A DNA stretch of 64,000 nt from Cypionkella aquatica (lineage in GTDB: Bacteria; Pseudomonadota; Alphaproteobacteria; Rhodobacterales; Rhodobacteraceae): assembly GCF_030161095.1 (NCBI RefSeq), contig NZ_BSPP01000007.1, positions 184,919 to 248,918 on the forward strand, given 5' to 3'. This document shows positions 16,887-25,527 of this stretch, in pieces. Made by a program: the position numbers and the translations under genes. Positions within the stretch are counted from its first letter, which is position 1, and each line of letters begins with the position of its first letter. The notes beneath the pieces are model-generated. The model was not told the DNA's origin. It searched no databases and saw only the letters and a program-made list of their open reading frames with translations.

Positions 16887-18692
16887 ATGACAACTGAAGA
16901 CAATGCTGCCGGTGCAAAATTGGAGAAGATGACAGCCAATCTTGCCAAGATAGAAGCATTGTCGACGCGTTTGATGGCGGCTTTGGCGAACAAACGTGCC
17001 ACCGACCCCGGTGTGCAGGCGCCGGGGCAGGAAATCTACATGAAAGCCGCCGCCGCTTACCTTGCCGCGATGATGCAAAACCCCGGCAAAGTGCTGGAGC
17101 AGCAGATCGCCTATTGGGGCCGCACGATGAAGCATTATGTCGAGGCGCAAACCGCGTTGGCCTCGGGCGAATTGCGCGCCCCCGCCGACACCGGCCCCAA
17201 AGACCGCCGCTTTGCCAATCCCTTGTGGGACACGCATCCCGCGTTCAATTACATCAAGCAGCAATACCTCTTTAACGCCGAAGCCGTGCAGGATGCGATT
17301 GGCGTGATGGACTCGATCGACCCCGGCGATAAAAAGCGGGTCGAATATTTCACCAAGCAAATCGTCGATATGCTGTCACCGACCAATTTTCTGGGCACCA
17401 ATCCCGATGCGCTGGAAAAGGCCGTGGCGACCGATGGCGAAAGCCTCGTGCGTGGCCTTGAAAATCTGGTGGCAGATATAGAGGCCAACAACGGCGAATT
17501 GGCCGTGACCTTGGCCGACCGTGAGGCTTTCGTTTTGGGCGAAAACATCGCCACCACTCCGGGCTCTGTGGTGTTCCGCAACCGCATGCTAGAGCTGATC
17601 CAATACGCCCCCACCACCGCAACCGTCTATCAAACGCCGCTGCTGATCTTTCCGCCATGGATCAACAAATTCTATGTGATGGATCTGAAACCGCAGAACA
17701 GCCTGATTAAATGGATCGTCGATCAAGGCTTTACCCTTTTTGTGGTCTCTTGGGTCAACCCGGACGCTTCTTATGCAGATATCGGCATGGATGATTACAT
17801 CCGCGAGGGCTATCTGACCGCAATGGCCGAAGTCCGCCGCATCACAGGCGAAGCCCAAATCAACGCGGTCGGCTATTGCATCGCCGGCACCACGCTGTCG
17901 CTGACCCTGTCGCATCTGCACCGCGCCGGGGATACTTCGGTGAAATCGGCGACCTTCTTCACCATGCTCACCGACTTTTCTGATCCCGGCGAGGTCGGGG
18001 TGTTCCTCGACAATGACTTCCTTGACGGCATCGAGCGTCAAAGCAACGCCGACGGCATCCTGTCAAAAACCTTCATGAGCCGCACCTTCAGCTATCTGCG
18101 CTCCAACGATCTGATCTATGGCCCCGCGATCAAAAGCTACATGCTGGGCGAGGCACCTCCGGCGTTCGACCTTTTGTATTGGAACGGCGATGGCACCAAT
18201 TTGCCCTGCAAGATGGCCATGGAATATCTGCGCGGGCTTTGCCAGGACAACGGCCTTGCCAATGGCGCTTACAAAGTCTTTGGCCATAATGTCAGCCTGA
18301 AAGATGTGCAGATCCCAGTCTGCGCCATCGCATGTGAGACCGACCATATCGCGCATTGGCGCGGCAGCTTTAACGGCTTTCAGCAAATGGGGGCCGCCGA
18401 TAAAACCTTCATCGTCTCACAGTCCGGCCATATCGCAGGCATCATCAACCCACCGTCCAAGGGCAAATACGGCCATTACACCAACGCAGGTCCGGTGGCA
18501 GGAGACCCAGATGCCTGGATGGCCAGCGCGACGTTCAATCAGGGCAGCTGGTGGCCGCGCTGGGGGGCATGGCTTGCAGCGCAATCGGGCGACCAGATTG
18601 ACGCGCGCGTGCCGGGTGATTCGGGCCATCCGGTGCTATGCGCTGCGCCGGGCAGTTATGTGACAGCGCAGCCAAACTCTCCAAAAGGTTGA
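16887..18692 (+). CDS. phaC: Class I poly(3-hydroxyalkanoate) synthase
   Basis: 601 residues, the size of class I synthases. The lipase-like box is GYCIAGT with catalytic Cys331; the conserved PPWINKFYVMDL and SWVNPD segments and C-terminal SGHIAGIINPP (catalytic His) are present, with the Asp in CETDHIAHW. It polymerises (R)-3-hydroxybutyryl-CoA on the granule surface. ATG at 16887. It starts the phaC-phaP-phaR run and is divergent from phaZ. No phaA/phaB genes are in the window. Confidence 0.97.
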   Translation: MTTEDNAAGAKLEKMTANLAKIEALSTRLMAALANKRATDPGVQAPGQEIYMKAAAAYLAAMMQNPGKVLEQQIAYWGRTMKHYVEAQTALASGELRAPADTGPKDRRFANPLWDTHPAFNYIKQQYLFNAEAVQDAIGVMDSIDPGDKKRVEYFTKQIVDMLSPTNFLGTNPDALEKAVATDGESLVRGLENLVADIEANNGELAVTLADREAFVLGENIATTPGSVVFRNRMLELIQYAPTTATVYQTPLLIFPPWINKFYVMDLKPQNSLIKWIVDQGFTLFVVSWVNPDASYADIGMDDYIREGYLTAMAEVRRITGEAQINAVGYCIAGTTLSLTLSHLHRAGDTSVKSATFFTMLTDFSDPGEVGVFLDNDFLDGIERQSNADGILSKTFMSRTFSYLRSNDLIYGPAIKSYMLGEAPPAFDLLYWNGDGTNLPCKMAMEYLRGLCQDNGLANGAYKVFGHNVSLKDVQIPVCAIACETDHIAHWRGSFNGFQQMGAADKTFIVSQSGHIAGIINPPSKGKYGHYTNAGPVAGDPDAWMASATFNQGSWWPRWGAWLAAQSGDQIDARVPGDSGHPVLCAAPGSYVTAQPNSPKG

Positions 18693-18746
18693 GACTGCGA
18701 AGCTTTTCACAGGGTTAAGCTGCAAGCCCTCGCGGCGCTGTCATTG

Positions 18747-18785
18747 CTGCGTTGCAGAAAATTCACTTGCAATGCTGCACTGCAG
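18747..18785. promoter_or_regulatory. Two PhaR operators upstream of phaP
   Basis: CTGC GTT GCAG at 18747-18757 and CTGC ACT GCAG at 18775-18785, both exact CTGC-N3-GCAG, with starts 28 bases apart. They lie 61-99 bases before the chosen phaP start, almost the same distances I recall for Rhodobacter sphaeroides phaP. PhaR leaves these sites when it binds PHB, which switches phasin synthesis on. Confidence 0.8.
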
Positions 18786-18845
18786 CATTTATATCTGGCT
18801 CATCGGAAAGCGGGGCTGCCCCGTGTAACCAGTAGGAGCATGAAA

Positions 18846-19301
18846 ATGACCAATGCCAACGATTTCACCAAAGTCATGCAAGACATGATGGCTAAGTTCC
18901 CGGTTGACGCTTCGGCGTTCCAGAACGCATTCAAGACCCAAGCCGCATTCGGCGAGAAACTGTCGAAAGTGGCTTTGGAAGCTGCTGAAAAATCGACCGA
19001 AATCTCGTCCAAATGGGCAAAAGAGACCATCTCCAAGCTGTCGGGCGCTGCTAAAGCCAAGTCAGAGCCTGCGGATTACTCCAAGGCCGTGACCGATTTC
19101 GCTTCGGCTGCTGCTGAACTGGCTTCGGAAAATCTGGCTGCTTTCGCGGAAGTGGCGAAAAAAGTCCAAATGGAAACCGTCGAGCTGATGCTGGCTGCTG
19201 GCAAAGACGTTTCGGCTGAAGCTTCGGCTGTTGTGAAAAAAGCCACCGACGAAGTGTCGGCTGCAACCAAAAAAGCCACCGCGGCAACTGCTGCGAAGTA
19301 A
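18846..19301 (+). CDS. phaP: Phasin, PHB granule-associated protein
   Basis: 151 residues. The ATG at 18846 is chosen over 18840 because AGGAG lies seven bases before the former but only one base before the latter. The protein is amphipathic, helical, rich in Ala/Lys/Ser without Cys; FGEKLSKVALEAAEKSTEIS and NLAAFAEVAKKVQMETVELM match the phasin_2 type. It coats PHB granules and controls their number and size. It is flanked by two PhaR operators upstream and a strong terminator downstream, and lies between phaC and phaR. Codon use is noticeably biased, as in a highly expressed gene. Confidence 0.93.
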   Translation: MTNANDFTKVMQDMMAKFPVDASAFQNAFKTQAAFGEKLSKVALEAAEKSTEISSKWAKETISKLSGAAKAKSEPADYSKAVTDFASAAAELASENLAAFAEVAKKVQMETVELMLAAGKDVSAEASAVVKKATDEVSAATKKATAATAAK

Positions 19302-19362
19302 TCCGCAAGGATCGCGCATTCTGATCTCCTCCCTGATTTGGGATGCGCAGGTAATGAGTATC

Positions 19363-19396
19363 GGGCGGGCCATTGAGCCCGCCCTTTCTTTTTATT
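19363..19396 (+). terminator. Intrinsic terminator after phaP
   Basis: Perfect 8-bp stem GGGCGGGC (19363-19370) / GCCCGCCC (19377-19384) with loop CATTGA and then TTTCTTTTTATT. It should separate abundant phaP message from phaR. Confidence 0.9.
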
Positions 19397-19417
19397 CTGC
19401 GCTGGCCTAGACTTTCT

Positions 19418-19428
19418 CTGCACTGCAA
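19418..19428. promoter_or_regulatory. PhaR-like half-degenerate operator upstream of phaR
   Basis: CTGC ACT GCAA, one base off the CTGC-N3-GCAG consensus, 19 bases before the phaR ATG. It fits autoregulation of phaR, which is known in related bacteria. Confidence 0.55.
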
Positions 19429-19446
19429 TATCTTGGGGAGAGAACT

Positions 19447-20001
19447 ATGGCCGAACCTGCAAAGCCGCTGCTGATCAAGCGCTATGCGAGCCGCCGTCTC
19501 TATAACACCGAGACCTCTGATTACGTCACATTGGAAGATATCGCAGGTTTTATCCGCGCGGGTCGCGAAGTGCAGATTGTTGATCTGAAATCGGGCGATG
19601 ATCTGACCCGGCAATATCTGTTGCAGATTGTGGCTGAACACGAATCCAAGGGCGACACTGTGCTGCCCACCAATGTGCTGACCGATCTTGTGCGCAGCTA
19701 TACTTCCAATATCCAATCCGTGGTGCCGCAATTTCTGGCAGCCAGCTTTGAGATGTTGCGCGATGGTCCCACAAAAGTCATTGAAAACATGAACGCAATT
19801 CCAAACCCGCTGACGTCGATGCCGGGGTTTGATTTGATGAAAAAGCAACAGGAAGCGTTCATGAAAACCATGATGGGCGGCGTGCCGGGCTGGGGGGCTT
19901 CGGGGCCCGCCAAGGAAGACGCGGCGCAGGACCCGGCTGAGGAGCTGGCCGAGATCAAAAAGCAATTCGCCGAGCTTCAGAAGAAGCTGTCGAAGCTGTA
20001 A
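19447..20001 (+). CDS. phaR: PHB synthesis repressor PhaR
   Basis: 184 residues. The N-terminal PHB/PHA accumulation regulator DNA-binding domain is unmistakable: LLIKRYASRRLYNTETSDYV followed by TLEDIAGFIRAGREVQIVD. A second helical region (residues about 75-130) and a Lys/Glu coiled coil at the C-terminus follow. PhaR binds both TGC-rich operators and PHB itself, so granule formation titrates the repressor. It closes the phaC-phaP-phaR group, downstream of the phaP terminator, with its own operator-like site. Confidence 0.95.
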   Translation: MAEPAKPLLIKRYASRRLYNTETSDYVTLEDIAGFIRAGREVQIVDLKSGDDLTRQYLLQIVAEHESKGDTVLPTNVLTDLVRSYTSNIQSVVPQFLAASFEMLRDGPTKVIENMNAIPNPLTSMPGFDLMKKQQEAFMKTMMGGVPGWGASGPAKEDAAQDPAEELAEIKKQFAELQKKLSKL

Positions 20002-20016
20002 ATGCCCAGACTTTAG

Positions 20017-20964
20017 ATGGCAGAACAACAAGGTCGCGTCACGCTTTGGGGGATCGAGGTTTTCCTTGCCGTCGCCGAAGAGGGCGCGATTTCTGCGGCT
20101 GCAAAGCGTCTGGGCGTCAGTCCCTCGGCGATCAGTCAGCAGTTGACCGGGCTGGAAACCGCCCTCGCCGCCGTTCTGCTGGATCGCTCTGCCCGCCCGA
20201 TGCGGCTGACCCCTGCGGGTGCGATGTTTCGCCGCCATGCCCAAACCATTCTGAACGCCGAGGCCGAGGCGCGGGCTGATCTGGCCGTGGCGGATCTTTC
20301 GGGCCTGACCACGCTGCGGCTGGGGATGATCGAAGATTTCGATGCCGAGGTGACGCCAAGCCTGCTGTCAGCCTTGGCGGGGGAACTCAAAGGCTGCCGA
20401 TTCCTTCTTGAAACCGGGGCCAGCCACCGCCTGCTGGACCAGCTTGAAAGCCGCTCGCTGGATATCGTCGTCGCCGCCGATCTCGATTCCGACACCGCCG
20501 ATCAGGGCTGGCGGGAGGTGCATCCGCTGCTGGCCGAACCCTTCCTCGCCATCACCCCCAAGGGCCGCAGCCACACCGATTTGCCGCTGATCCAATACAC
20601 CGCGCGGCATGTGATGGGGCGGCAAATAGCGGGCCATCTGGCGCGGCAAAACCTGCGGCTGGCGCATCGGTTCGAGTTGGACAGCTATCACGCGATTTTG
20701 GCGATGGTCGCGGGCGGGCAGGGGTGGACGATCCTGACGCCGCTGGCGTTGCATCATGCCGCGCGGTTTCATGGCGCGATTGATGTGGCGCCGCTGCCGT
20801 TTGAACCGTTGCAGCGCACGCTGTCGCTGTCGGCGCGCGAAGGCGTGTTGCGCGAGATGCCGCGCCAGATTGCTGGCCGGTTGCGCGGGTTGATTGCGGC
20901 GCAGATCGTGGCCCCGGCGCAGGCGGAATGGCCTTGGCTGGGGGAAAGCCTGCGGGTGCTTTAG
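20017..20964 (+). CDS. LysR-type transcriptional regulator
   Basis: 315 residues. N-terminal winged HTH: WGIEVFLAVAEEGAISAAAK followed by RLGVSPSAISQQLTGLE; the remainder is a periplasmic-binding-like effector domain (LRLGMIEDFDAEVTPSLL). It begins 15 bases after phaR and runs in the same direction, so it may be cotranscribed with phaR, yet nothing ties it to PHB. Target genes and effector are unknown. Confidence 0.88.
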   Translation: MAEQQGRVTLWGIEVFLAVAEEGAISAAAKRLGVSPSAISQQLTGLETALAAVLLDRSARPMRLTPAGAMFRRHAQTILNAEAEARADLAVADLSGLTTLRLGMIEDFDAEVTPSLLSALAGELKGCRFLLETGASHRLLDQLESRSLDIVVAADLDSDTADQGWREVHPLLAEPFLAITPKGRSHTDLPLIQYTARHVMGRQIAGHLARQNLRLAHRFELDSYHAILAMVAGGQGWTILTPLALHHAARFHGAIDVAPLPFEPLQRTLSLSAREGVLREMPRQIAGRLRGLIAAQIVAPAQAEWPWLGESLRVL

Positions 20965-21017
20965 GCTGGTCTTCGCGGCCGTCAGGGCATAGGGCAGAGG
21001 CAATCAAAGGATATCCC

Positions 21018-21539
21018 ATGGCACTTTCCGATCTTCTGGCCCGCGCGGGCAATGCGTGTGAATTTTGTGGCGCGACATCTGATCTGGCGGCGGTTGATGT
21101 GCCGCCTGCGGGCGAGATCGCGCTTTGCCCGACCTGCCGCGAGGAGGTGCCCGCCGATGCGGCGCACTGGCGTTGTCTTGAGGGGGCCGCTTGGTCTGCC
21201 GAACCTGCGGTGCAGCTGGCGGTCTGGCGGAAACTTGGACAGTTGGATCAACCTTGGGCCGCCGAGGTGCGCGACGGCATGATGCTGTCGGATGAGGTGC
21301 AAGGCTGGACCGAGGTTGCGGGCGTGGTCGAGCACCGCGACAGCAATGGGGTTGTGCTGGCGCAGGGCGATTCCGTCATGCTGATCAAGGATCTGGTGGT
21401 GAAGGGCGCGAATTTCACCGCCAAGCGTGGCACAGCGGTGCGGCGGATTTCCTTGGTCGCCGATAATCCGGGCCAGATTGAAGGCCGGGTTGAGGATCAG
21501 CGCATTGTGATCCTGACCGAGTTTGTGAAGAAAATCTAA
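21018..21539 (+). CDS. PhnA-domain zinc-ribbon protein (YjdM family)
   Basis: 173 residues from the ATG at 21018. An N-terminal zinc ribbon has CEFCG and CPTC pairs; the C-terminal PhnA/YjdM domain (GDSVMLIKDLVVKGANFTAKRGT) is intact. Longer than E. coli YjdM (111) because of a central spacer. Historically called phosphonoacetate hydrolase by error; the true role is unknown. Ends before a TGTCCC-type palindrome that separates it from convergent pyc. Confidence 0.87.
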   Translation: MALSDLLARAGNACEFCGATSDLAAVDVPPAGEIALCPTCREEVPADAAHWRCLEGAAWSAEPAVQLAVWRKLGQLDQPWAAEVRDGMMLSDEVQGWTEVAGVVEHRDSNGVVLAQGDSVMLIKDLVVKGANFTAKRGTAVRRISLVADNPGQIEGRVEDQRIVILTEFVKKI

Positions 21540-21570
21540 GCCGCGCGCGGCTGAAACAGCGCGGCAAAAT

Positions 21571-21588
21571 CTGTCCCAGCGGGGACAG
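21571..21588. repeat. Fourth TGTCCC...GGGACA palindrome
   Basis: CTGTCCCAGCGGGGACAG, same core as the copy at 15371-15386, also in the gap between two convergent genes (yjdM-like and pyc). Confidence 0.75.
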
Positions 21589-21678
21589 ACTTGTGTTTTT
21601 CGCTGATTTTCTGGCTATTTTCCACAACATATAGTGGATTTTCGCAAAGATAGCCAAAAAGGACCGTGCAGATACATG

Positions 21679-21709
21679 AAAAAACCCCGCGCCAGACAGC
21701 GCGAGGTTT
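21679..21709 (-). terminator. Intrinsic terminator of pyc
   Basis: Read on the minus strand: AAACCTCGCGC, loop, GCGCGGGGTTT, an 11-bp stem with one mismatch, followed by a run of six T. It lies 40 bases beyond the pyc stop. Confidence 0.8.
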
Positions 21710-21748
21710 ATCATCCGGGCCACGATTTTTCTCAAAAATCGGTCTGGT

Positions 21749-24700
21749 TCACTCCAACTCGACCAGCAGATCCTTGGCATCAATCTGGCTGCCCGGCTGC
21801 ACATGCAGCGCCTTGACCACGGCGGCGCGGTCGGCGTGGATGCCGGTTTCCATCTTCATCGCCTCGATCGTCAGCAACAGATCCCCGGCGCTGACCTTTT
21901 GGCCAACAACCACACCCACCGACGCAATCGAGCCGGGCATCGGTGCGCCGATATGGCCCGCATTGCCCTCAACCGCTTTGGGTTTGGCGGCAGTTTTGGC
22001 CTTGATCGCGCGGTTTGGCACCCGGATGACGCGGGGCTGACCGTTGAGTTCAAAGAACACTTTCACATCGCCGTCGTCGGTGGTTTCGGCCACTGCTTGC
22101 AGCCGGATTTCCAGCTTTTTACCGGCGTCAATCTCGGCTGAGATTTCCTCACCCGGGGCCATGCCGTAAAAGAACGTCCGCGTCGGCAAGGTGCGCACCG
22201 GGCCGTAAGCCTTGTGGCGGCCCATGTAATCGAGGAACACTTTTGGATACATCAGGTACCCGTTCAGATCCTCGTCATCAATCTTGAAGCCGCCGAGTTC
22301 TTCGGACAGTTTCGCGCGGGTCGCCTCAAGATCCACGGGGGGCAGACTTTCGCCGGGACGTGCGGTCGAGGCAGTTTCGCCTTTCAGCACCTTTTTGCTG
22401 ATCGCTTCCGGCCAGCCACCATGCGGTTGGCCAAGGTTGCCCTTCAGCATATCGACGACCGAGTCCGGGAAGGCCACATCGACCTTCGGGTCTTCGACCT
22501 GCGCGCGGGTCAGCCCCTGCGCCACCATCATCAACGCCATGTCACCGACGACCTTGGACGACGGCGTGACTTTGACAATATCGCCGAACATCTGGTTCAC
22601 ATCGGCATAGGTTTGCGCGACCTCGTGCCAGCGTTCTTCCAGCCCCAAAGACCGCGCCTGCGCTTTCAGGTTGGTGAATTGGCCGCCGGGCATCTCGTGC
22701 AGATAGACCTCGGAAGCCGGGGCAGGGATGCCGGATTCAAACGCCGCATATTGGCCGCGCACCGCTTCCCAATAGTTCGAGATTGAGCGGATCGCGGCCA
22801 TATCAAGGCCGGTGTCGCGGTCGGTGTGGCGCAAAGCTTCGACAATCGAGCCCAAGCAGGGCTGCGAGGTGCCGCCCGAAAACGCATCCATCGCCGCATC
22901 GACGCAATCGACGCCTGCATCTGCGGCGGCAAGGATCGTCGCCGCTGCAGCACCGCTGGTATCATGGGTGTGGAAGTGGATCGGCAGGCCGACCTCTTGT
23001 TTCAGCGTCTTGATCAGTTGCTTGGCGGCGGCGGGTTTCAACAGGCCCGCCATATCCTTGAGCCCCAGCACATGCGCGCCTGCGGCTTTCAACTGCTTGG
23101 CGGTATCGACGTAGTATTTCAGATCATATTTCGCACGATCGGGGTCGAGCATATCGCCGGTATAGCAGACGGTGCCTTCGCAGACCTTGTTCGCCTCAAT
23201 CACCGCATCCATCGCGACGCGCATGTTTTCGACCCAGTTGAGTGAGTCGAACACCCGGAACACGTCAACGCCGGTCAGGGCGGCCTGTTTCACAAAGGCT
23301 TGCACGACGTTATCGGGATAGTTGGTATAGCCGACGCCGTTAGAGGCGCGGAGCAGCATTTGGGTCATGACGTTGGGCATCAAAGCGCGCAGATCGCGCA
23401 GGCGCTGCCATGGGCATTCCTGCAAGAAGCGGTAGGCCACGTCGAAGGTAGCCCCCCCCCAACATTCCACCGAGAACAGTTGCGGCAGGTTGGCGGCATA
23501 GGCGGGTGCGACTTTGATCATATCAATGGAACGCATCCGGGTCGCCAGCAGCGATTGGTGGCCGTCGCGCATGGTGGTGTCGGTCAGCAGCAGTTTCTTT
23601 TGCTTGCCCATCCAGTCGGCGACGGCTTGGGGGCCGTGTTGTTCCAGCAGATTGCGGGTGCCCATCGCGGGTTCTGCGTGGGCTTTTGGCGCGCGCGGGG
23701 TGCGGGCTTCGGCATGGGGTTTCGGGCGGCCTGCGGTTTCGGGATGCCCGTTGACGGTGATGTCGGCAATATAGGTCAGGATCTTGGTGGCGCGGTCACG
23801 GCGCTTTTTGAACTGGAACAGGTCGGGCGTCGTGTCGATGAATTTGGTGGTGTAGGTGTCATCCAGGAAGGTCGGATGCTTCAGCAGGTTGATGACGAAT
23901 TCGATATTGGTCGACACGCCACGAATACGGAATTCGCGCAGGGCGCGGTCCATCCGCGCGATGGCGGCTTTCGGGGTTTGGGCGGTGGCGGTGACTTTCA
24001 CCAGCAGCGAGTCGTAATACCGGGTGATCACGCCGCCCGCGTAAGCCGTGCCGCCATCCAGACGGATGCCGTTGCCGGTGGCAGAGCGGTAGGCGGTCAG
24101 GCGGCCATAGTCGGGTATGAAATTGTTCTGCGGGTCTTCCGTCGTCACGCGGCACTGCAGCGCGTGGCCGGTCAGGTGGATGTCAGATTGCGCGGGCTTG
24201 CCAGTGGCTTCGGCCAGAGTTTTGCCCTCGGCAATCAGGATTTGCGCTTGGACGATGTCTATGCCTGTCACCTGTTCGGTGACGGTGTGTTCGACCTGCA
24301 CCCGAGGGTTAACCTCGATGAAGTAGAACTGCTGGTTGTCCATATCCATCAGGAATTCGACGGTGCCTGCACATTCATAGCCAACATGGGCGCAGATCTT
24401 GCGGCCCAATTCGCAGACCTCGGCGCGCTGGGCGTCGGTGAGGTAAGGGGCGGGGGCGCGCTCGACCACCTTTTGGTTGCGGCGCTGGACGGTGCAATCG
24501 CGCTCATACAGGTGGTAAATCGCACCGTGCTTGTCGCCAAGGATCTGCACCTCGACGTGGCGGGCGCGGATGATCATTTTCTCCAGATAGCCTTCGCCAT
24601 TGCCGAAAGCGGCCTCGGCCTCGCGGCGGCCTTCGCGGACTTTATCGACCAGTTCATCTGGGCCAAGGATCGGGCGCATGCCGCGACCGCCGCCGCCCCA

Positions 24701-25189
24701 AGAGGCTTTCAGCATCAAGGGATAGCCAACCGCAGCGGCCTCTTTCTTGATGGCGTCGAAATCATCGCCCAGAACTTCGGTGGCCGGAATGACCGGAACG
24801 CCTGCCTCCATCGCCACGCGCCGCGCGCTGGCCTTATCGCCCAAAGCCCGCATCGTATCGGCTTTCGGGCCGATAAAGGTGATGCCCGCCTGATCGCAAG
24901 CATCGACGAAATCGGGGTTTTCCGACAGCAAACCATAGCCGGGGTGGATCGCATCGGCGCCACAAGCCCGCGCCACCCGGATGATCTCGGGGATCGACAG
25001 ATAGGCGCCAACCGGCGACAGGCCCTCGCCGATCAAATAGGCCTCATCGGCCTTGAAGCGGTGCAACGACAGCTTATCTTCCTCGGCATAGACGGCGACG
25101 GTCTTCTTGCCCATCTCATTGGCCGCCCGCATCACACGGATCGCGATTTCGCCACGGTTGGCGATCAGGATTTTCTTGAATTCGGTCAT
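21749..25189 (-). CDS. pyc: Pyruvate carboxylase
   Basis: 1146 residues from the ATG at 25189 (MTEFKKILIANRGEIAIRVM, with GGAG upstream). Domains in order: biotin carboxylase/ATP-grasp (about 1-450, KASWGGGGRGMR lid, EVNPRVQVEHTVTE), carboxyltransferase (about 530-830, TTMRDGHQSLLATRMR and ECWGGATFDVAYRF metal/pyruvate site), tetramerisation region, and C-terminal biotin carboxyl carrier with AMKMETG, Lys1112 being biotinylated. It makes oxaloacetate from pyruvate, the main anaplerotic reaction. Single-gene unit with its own terminator. The ECWGGA codons contain a run of nine G. Confidence 0.98.
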   Translation of the reverse strand: MTEFKKILIANRGEIAIRVMRAANEMGKKTVAVYAEEDKLSLHRFKADEAYLIGEGLSPVGAYLSIPEIIRVARACGADAIHPGYGLLSENPDFVDACDQAGITFIGPKADTMRALGDKASARRVAMEAGVPVIPATEVLGDDFDAIKKEAAAVGYPLMLKASWGGGGRGMRPILGPDELVDKVREGRREAEAAFGNGEGYLEKMIIRARHVEVQILGDKHGAIYHLYERDCTVQRRNQKVVERAPAPYLTDAQRAEVCELGRKICAHVGYECAGTVEFLMDMDNQQFYFIEVNPRVQVEHTVTEQVTGIDIVQAQILIAEGKTLAEATGKPAQSDIHLTGHALQCRVTTEDPQNNFIPDYGRLTAYRSATGNGIRLDGGTAYAGGVITRYYDSLLVKVTATAQTPKAAIARMDRALREFRIRGVSTNIEFVINLLKHPTFLDDTYTTKFIDTTPDLFQFKKRRDRATKILTYIADITVNGHPETAGRPKPHAEARTPRAPKAHAEPAMGTRNLLEQHGPQAVADWMGKQKKLLLTDTTMRDGHQSLLATRMRSIDMIKVAPAYAANLPQLFSVECWGGATFDVAYRFLQECPWQRLRDLRALMPNVMTQMLLRASNGVGYTNYPDNVVQAFVKQAALTGVDVFRVFDSLNWVENMRVAMDAVIEANKVCEGTVCYTGDMLDPDRAKYDLKYYVDTAKQLKAAGAHVLGLKDMAGLLKPAAAKQLIKTLKQEVGLPIHFHTHDTSGAAAATILAAADAGVDCVDAAMDAFSGGTSQPCLGSIVEALRHTDRDTGLDMAAIRSISNYWEAVRGQYAAFESGIPAPASEVYLHEMPGGQFTNLKAQARSLGLEERWHEVAQTYADVNQMFGDIVKVTPSSKVVGDMALMMVAQGLTRAQVEDPKVDVAFPDSVVDMLKGNLGQPHGGWPEAISKKVLKGETASTARPGESLPPVDLEATRAKLSEELGGFKIDDEDLNGYLMYPKVFLDYMGRHKAYGPVRTLPTRTFFYGMAPGEEISAEIDAGKKLEIRLQAVAETTDDGDVKVFFELNGQPRVIRVPNRAIKAKTAAKPKAVEGNAGHIGAPMPGSIASVGVVVGQKVSAGDLLLTIEAMKMETGIHADRAAVVKALHVQPGSQIDAKDLLVELE

Positions 25190-25527
25190 AAGCGGCTCCG
25201 GGAAAACGGGAGAGGGGGCGTGATCGAGACTGACACTAGCCGTGCTGCGGTGCAGCGCAAGGGGCGGAAACGCCGTGATATGACAGATTTGCGATATGAC
25301 GGACGCTAACATCCAAGCATCGCAGATGCGGCGTTTATTTGCCTGATTCTTGGGCGGTTTATGAATCGTGTGGTCGATTTGGCCGGCTTTGGCCTAGCGA
25401 TTGGGCAAGGCGCTGAAAATCGCGGCGGGCAGAGGTTGGAATCACGGCCGCAAATTGCGTAAAGTTTCCAGCGAACAATGCAGGAACACTGCTTTATCTT
25501 GACCGAGAACACGTTTAGGCTGGTGTG
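25190..25527. other. Divergent intergenic region pyc / uvrD
   Basis: 338 bases without a convincing gene. It must hold the promoters of pyc (leftward) and uvrD (rightward). The only motif I can name is the LexA-type box at 25473-25487. Confidence 0.6.
25473..25487. promoter_or_regulatory. LexA (SOS) operator upstream of uvrD
   Basis: GAAC-N7-GAAC, the reverse complement of GTTC-N7-GTTC, the LexA recognition pattern of Rhodobacter and other alphaproteobacteria. It ends 40 bases before the uvrD start, where it would block the promoter. Confidence 0.65.

Noticed and set aside
23452..23460. Nine-C run within pyc as a phase-variation tract
   Set aside because: The frame is intact through the conserved ECWGGATF motif, and pyc is a housekeeping gene; probably just codon choice.
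23300..25309. 669-codon open frame antisense to pyc
   Set aside because: Shadow of the GC-rich pyc codons; no family features, no ribosome site, while pyc is certain on the other strand.
25190..25312. Upstream extension of pyc to 25312
   Set aside because: The 41 extra residues have no family match, and the ATG at 25189 has a ribosome site and the expected N-terminus.
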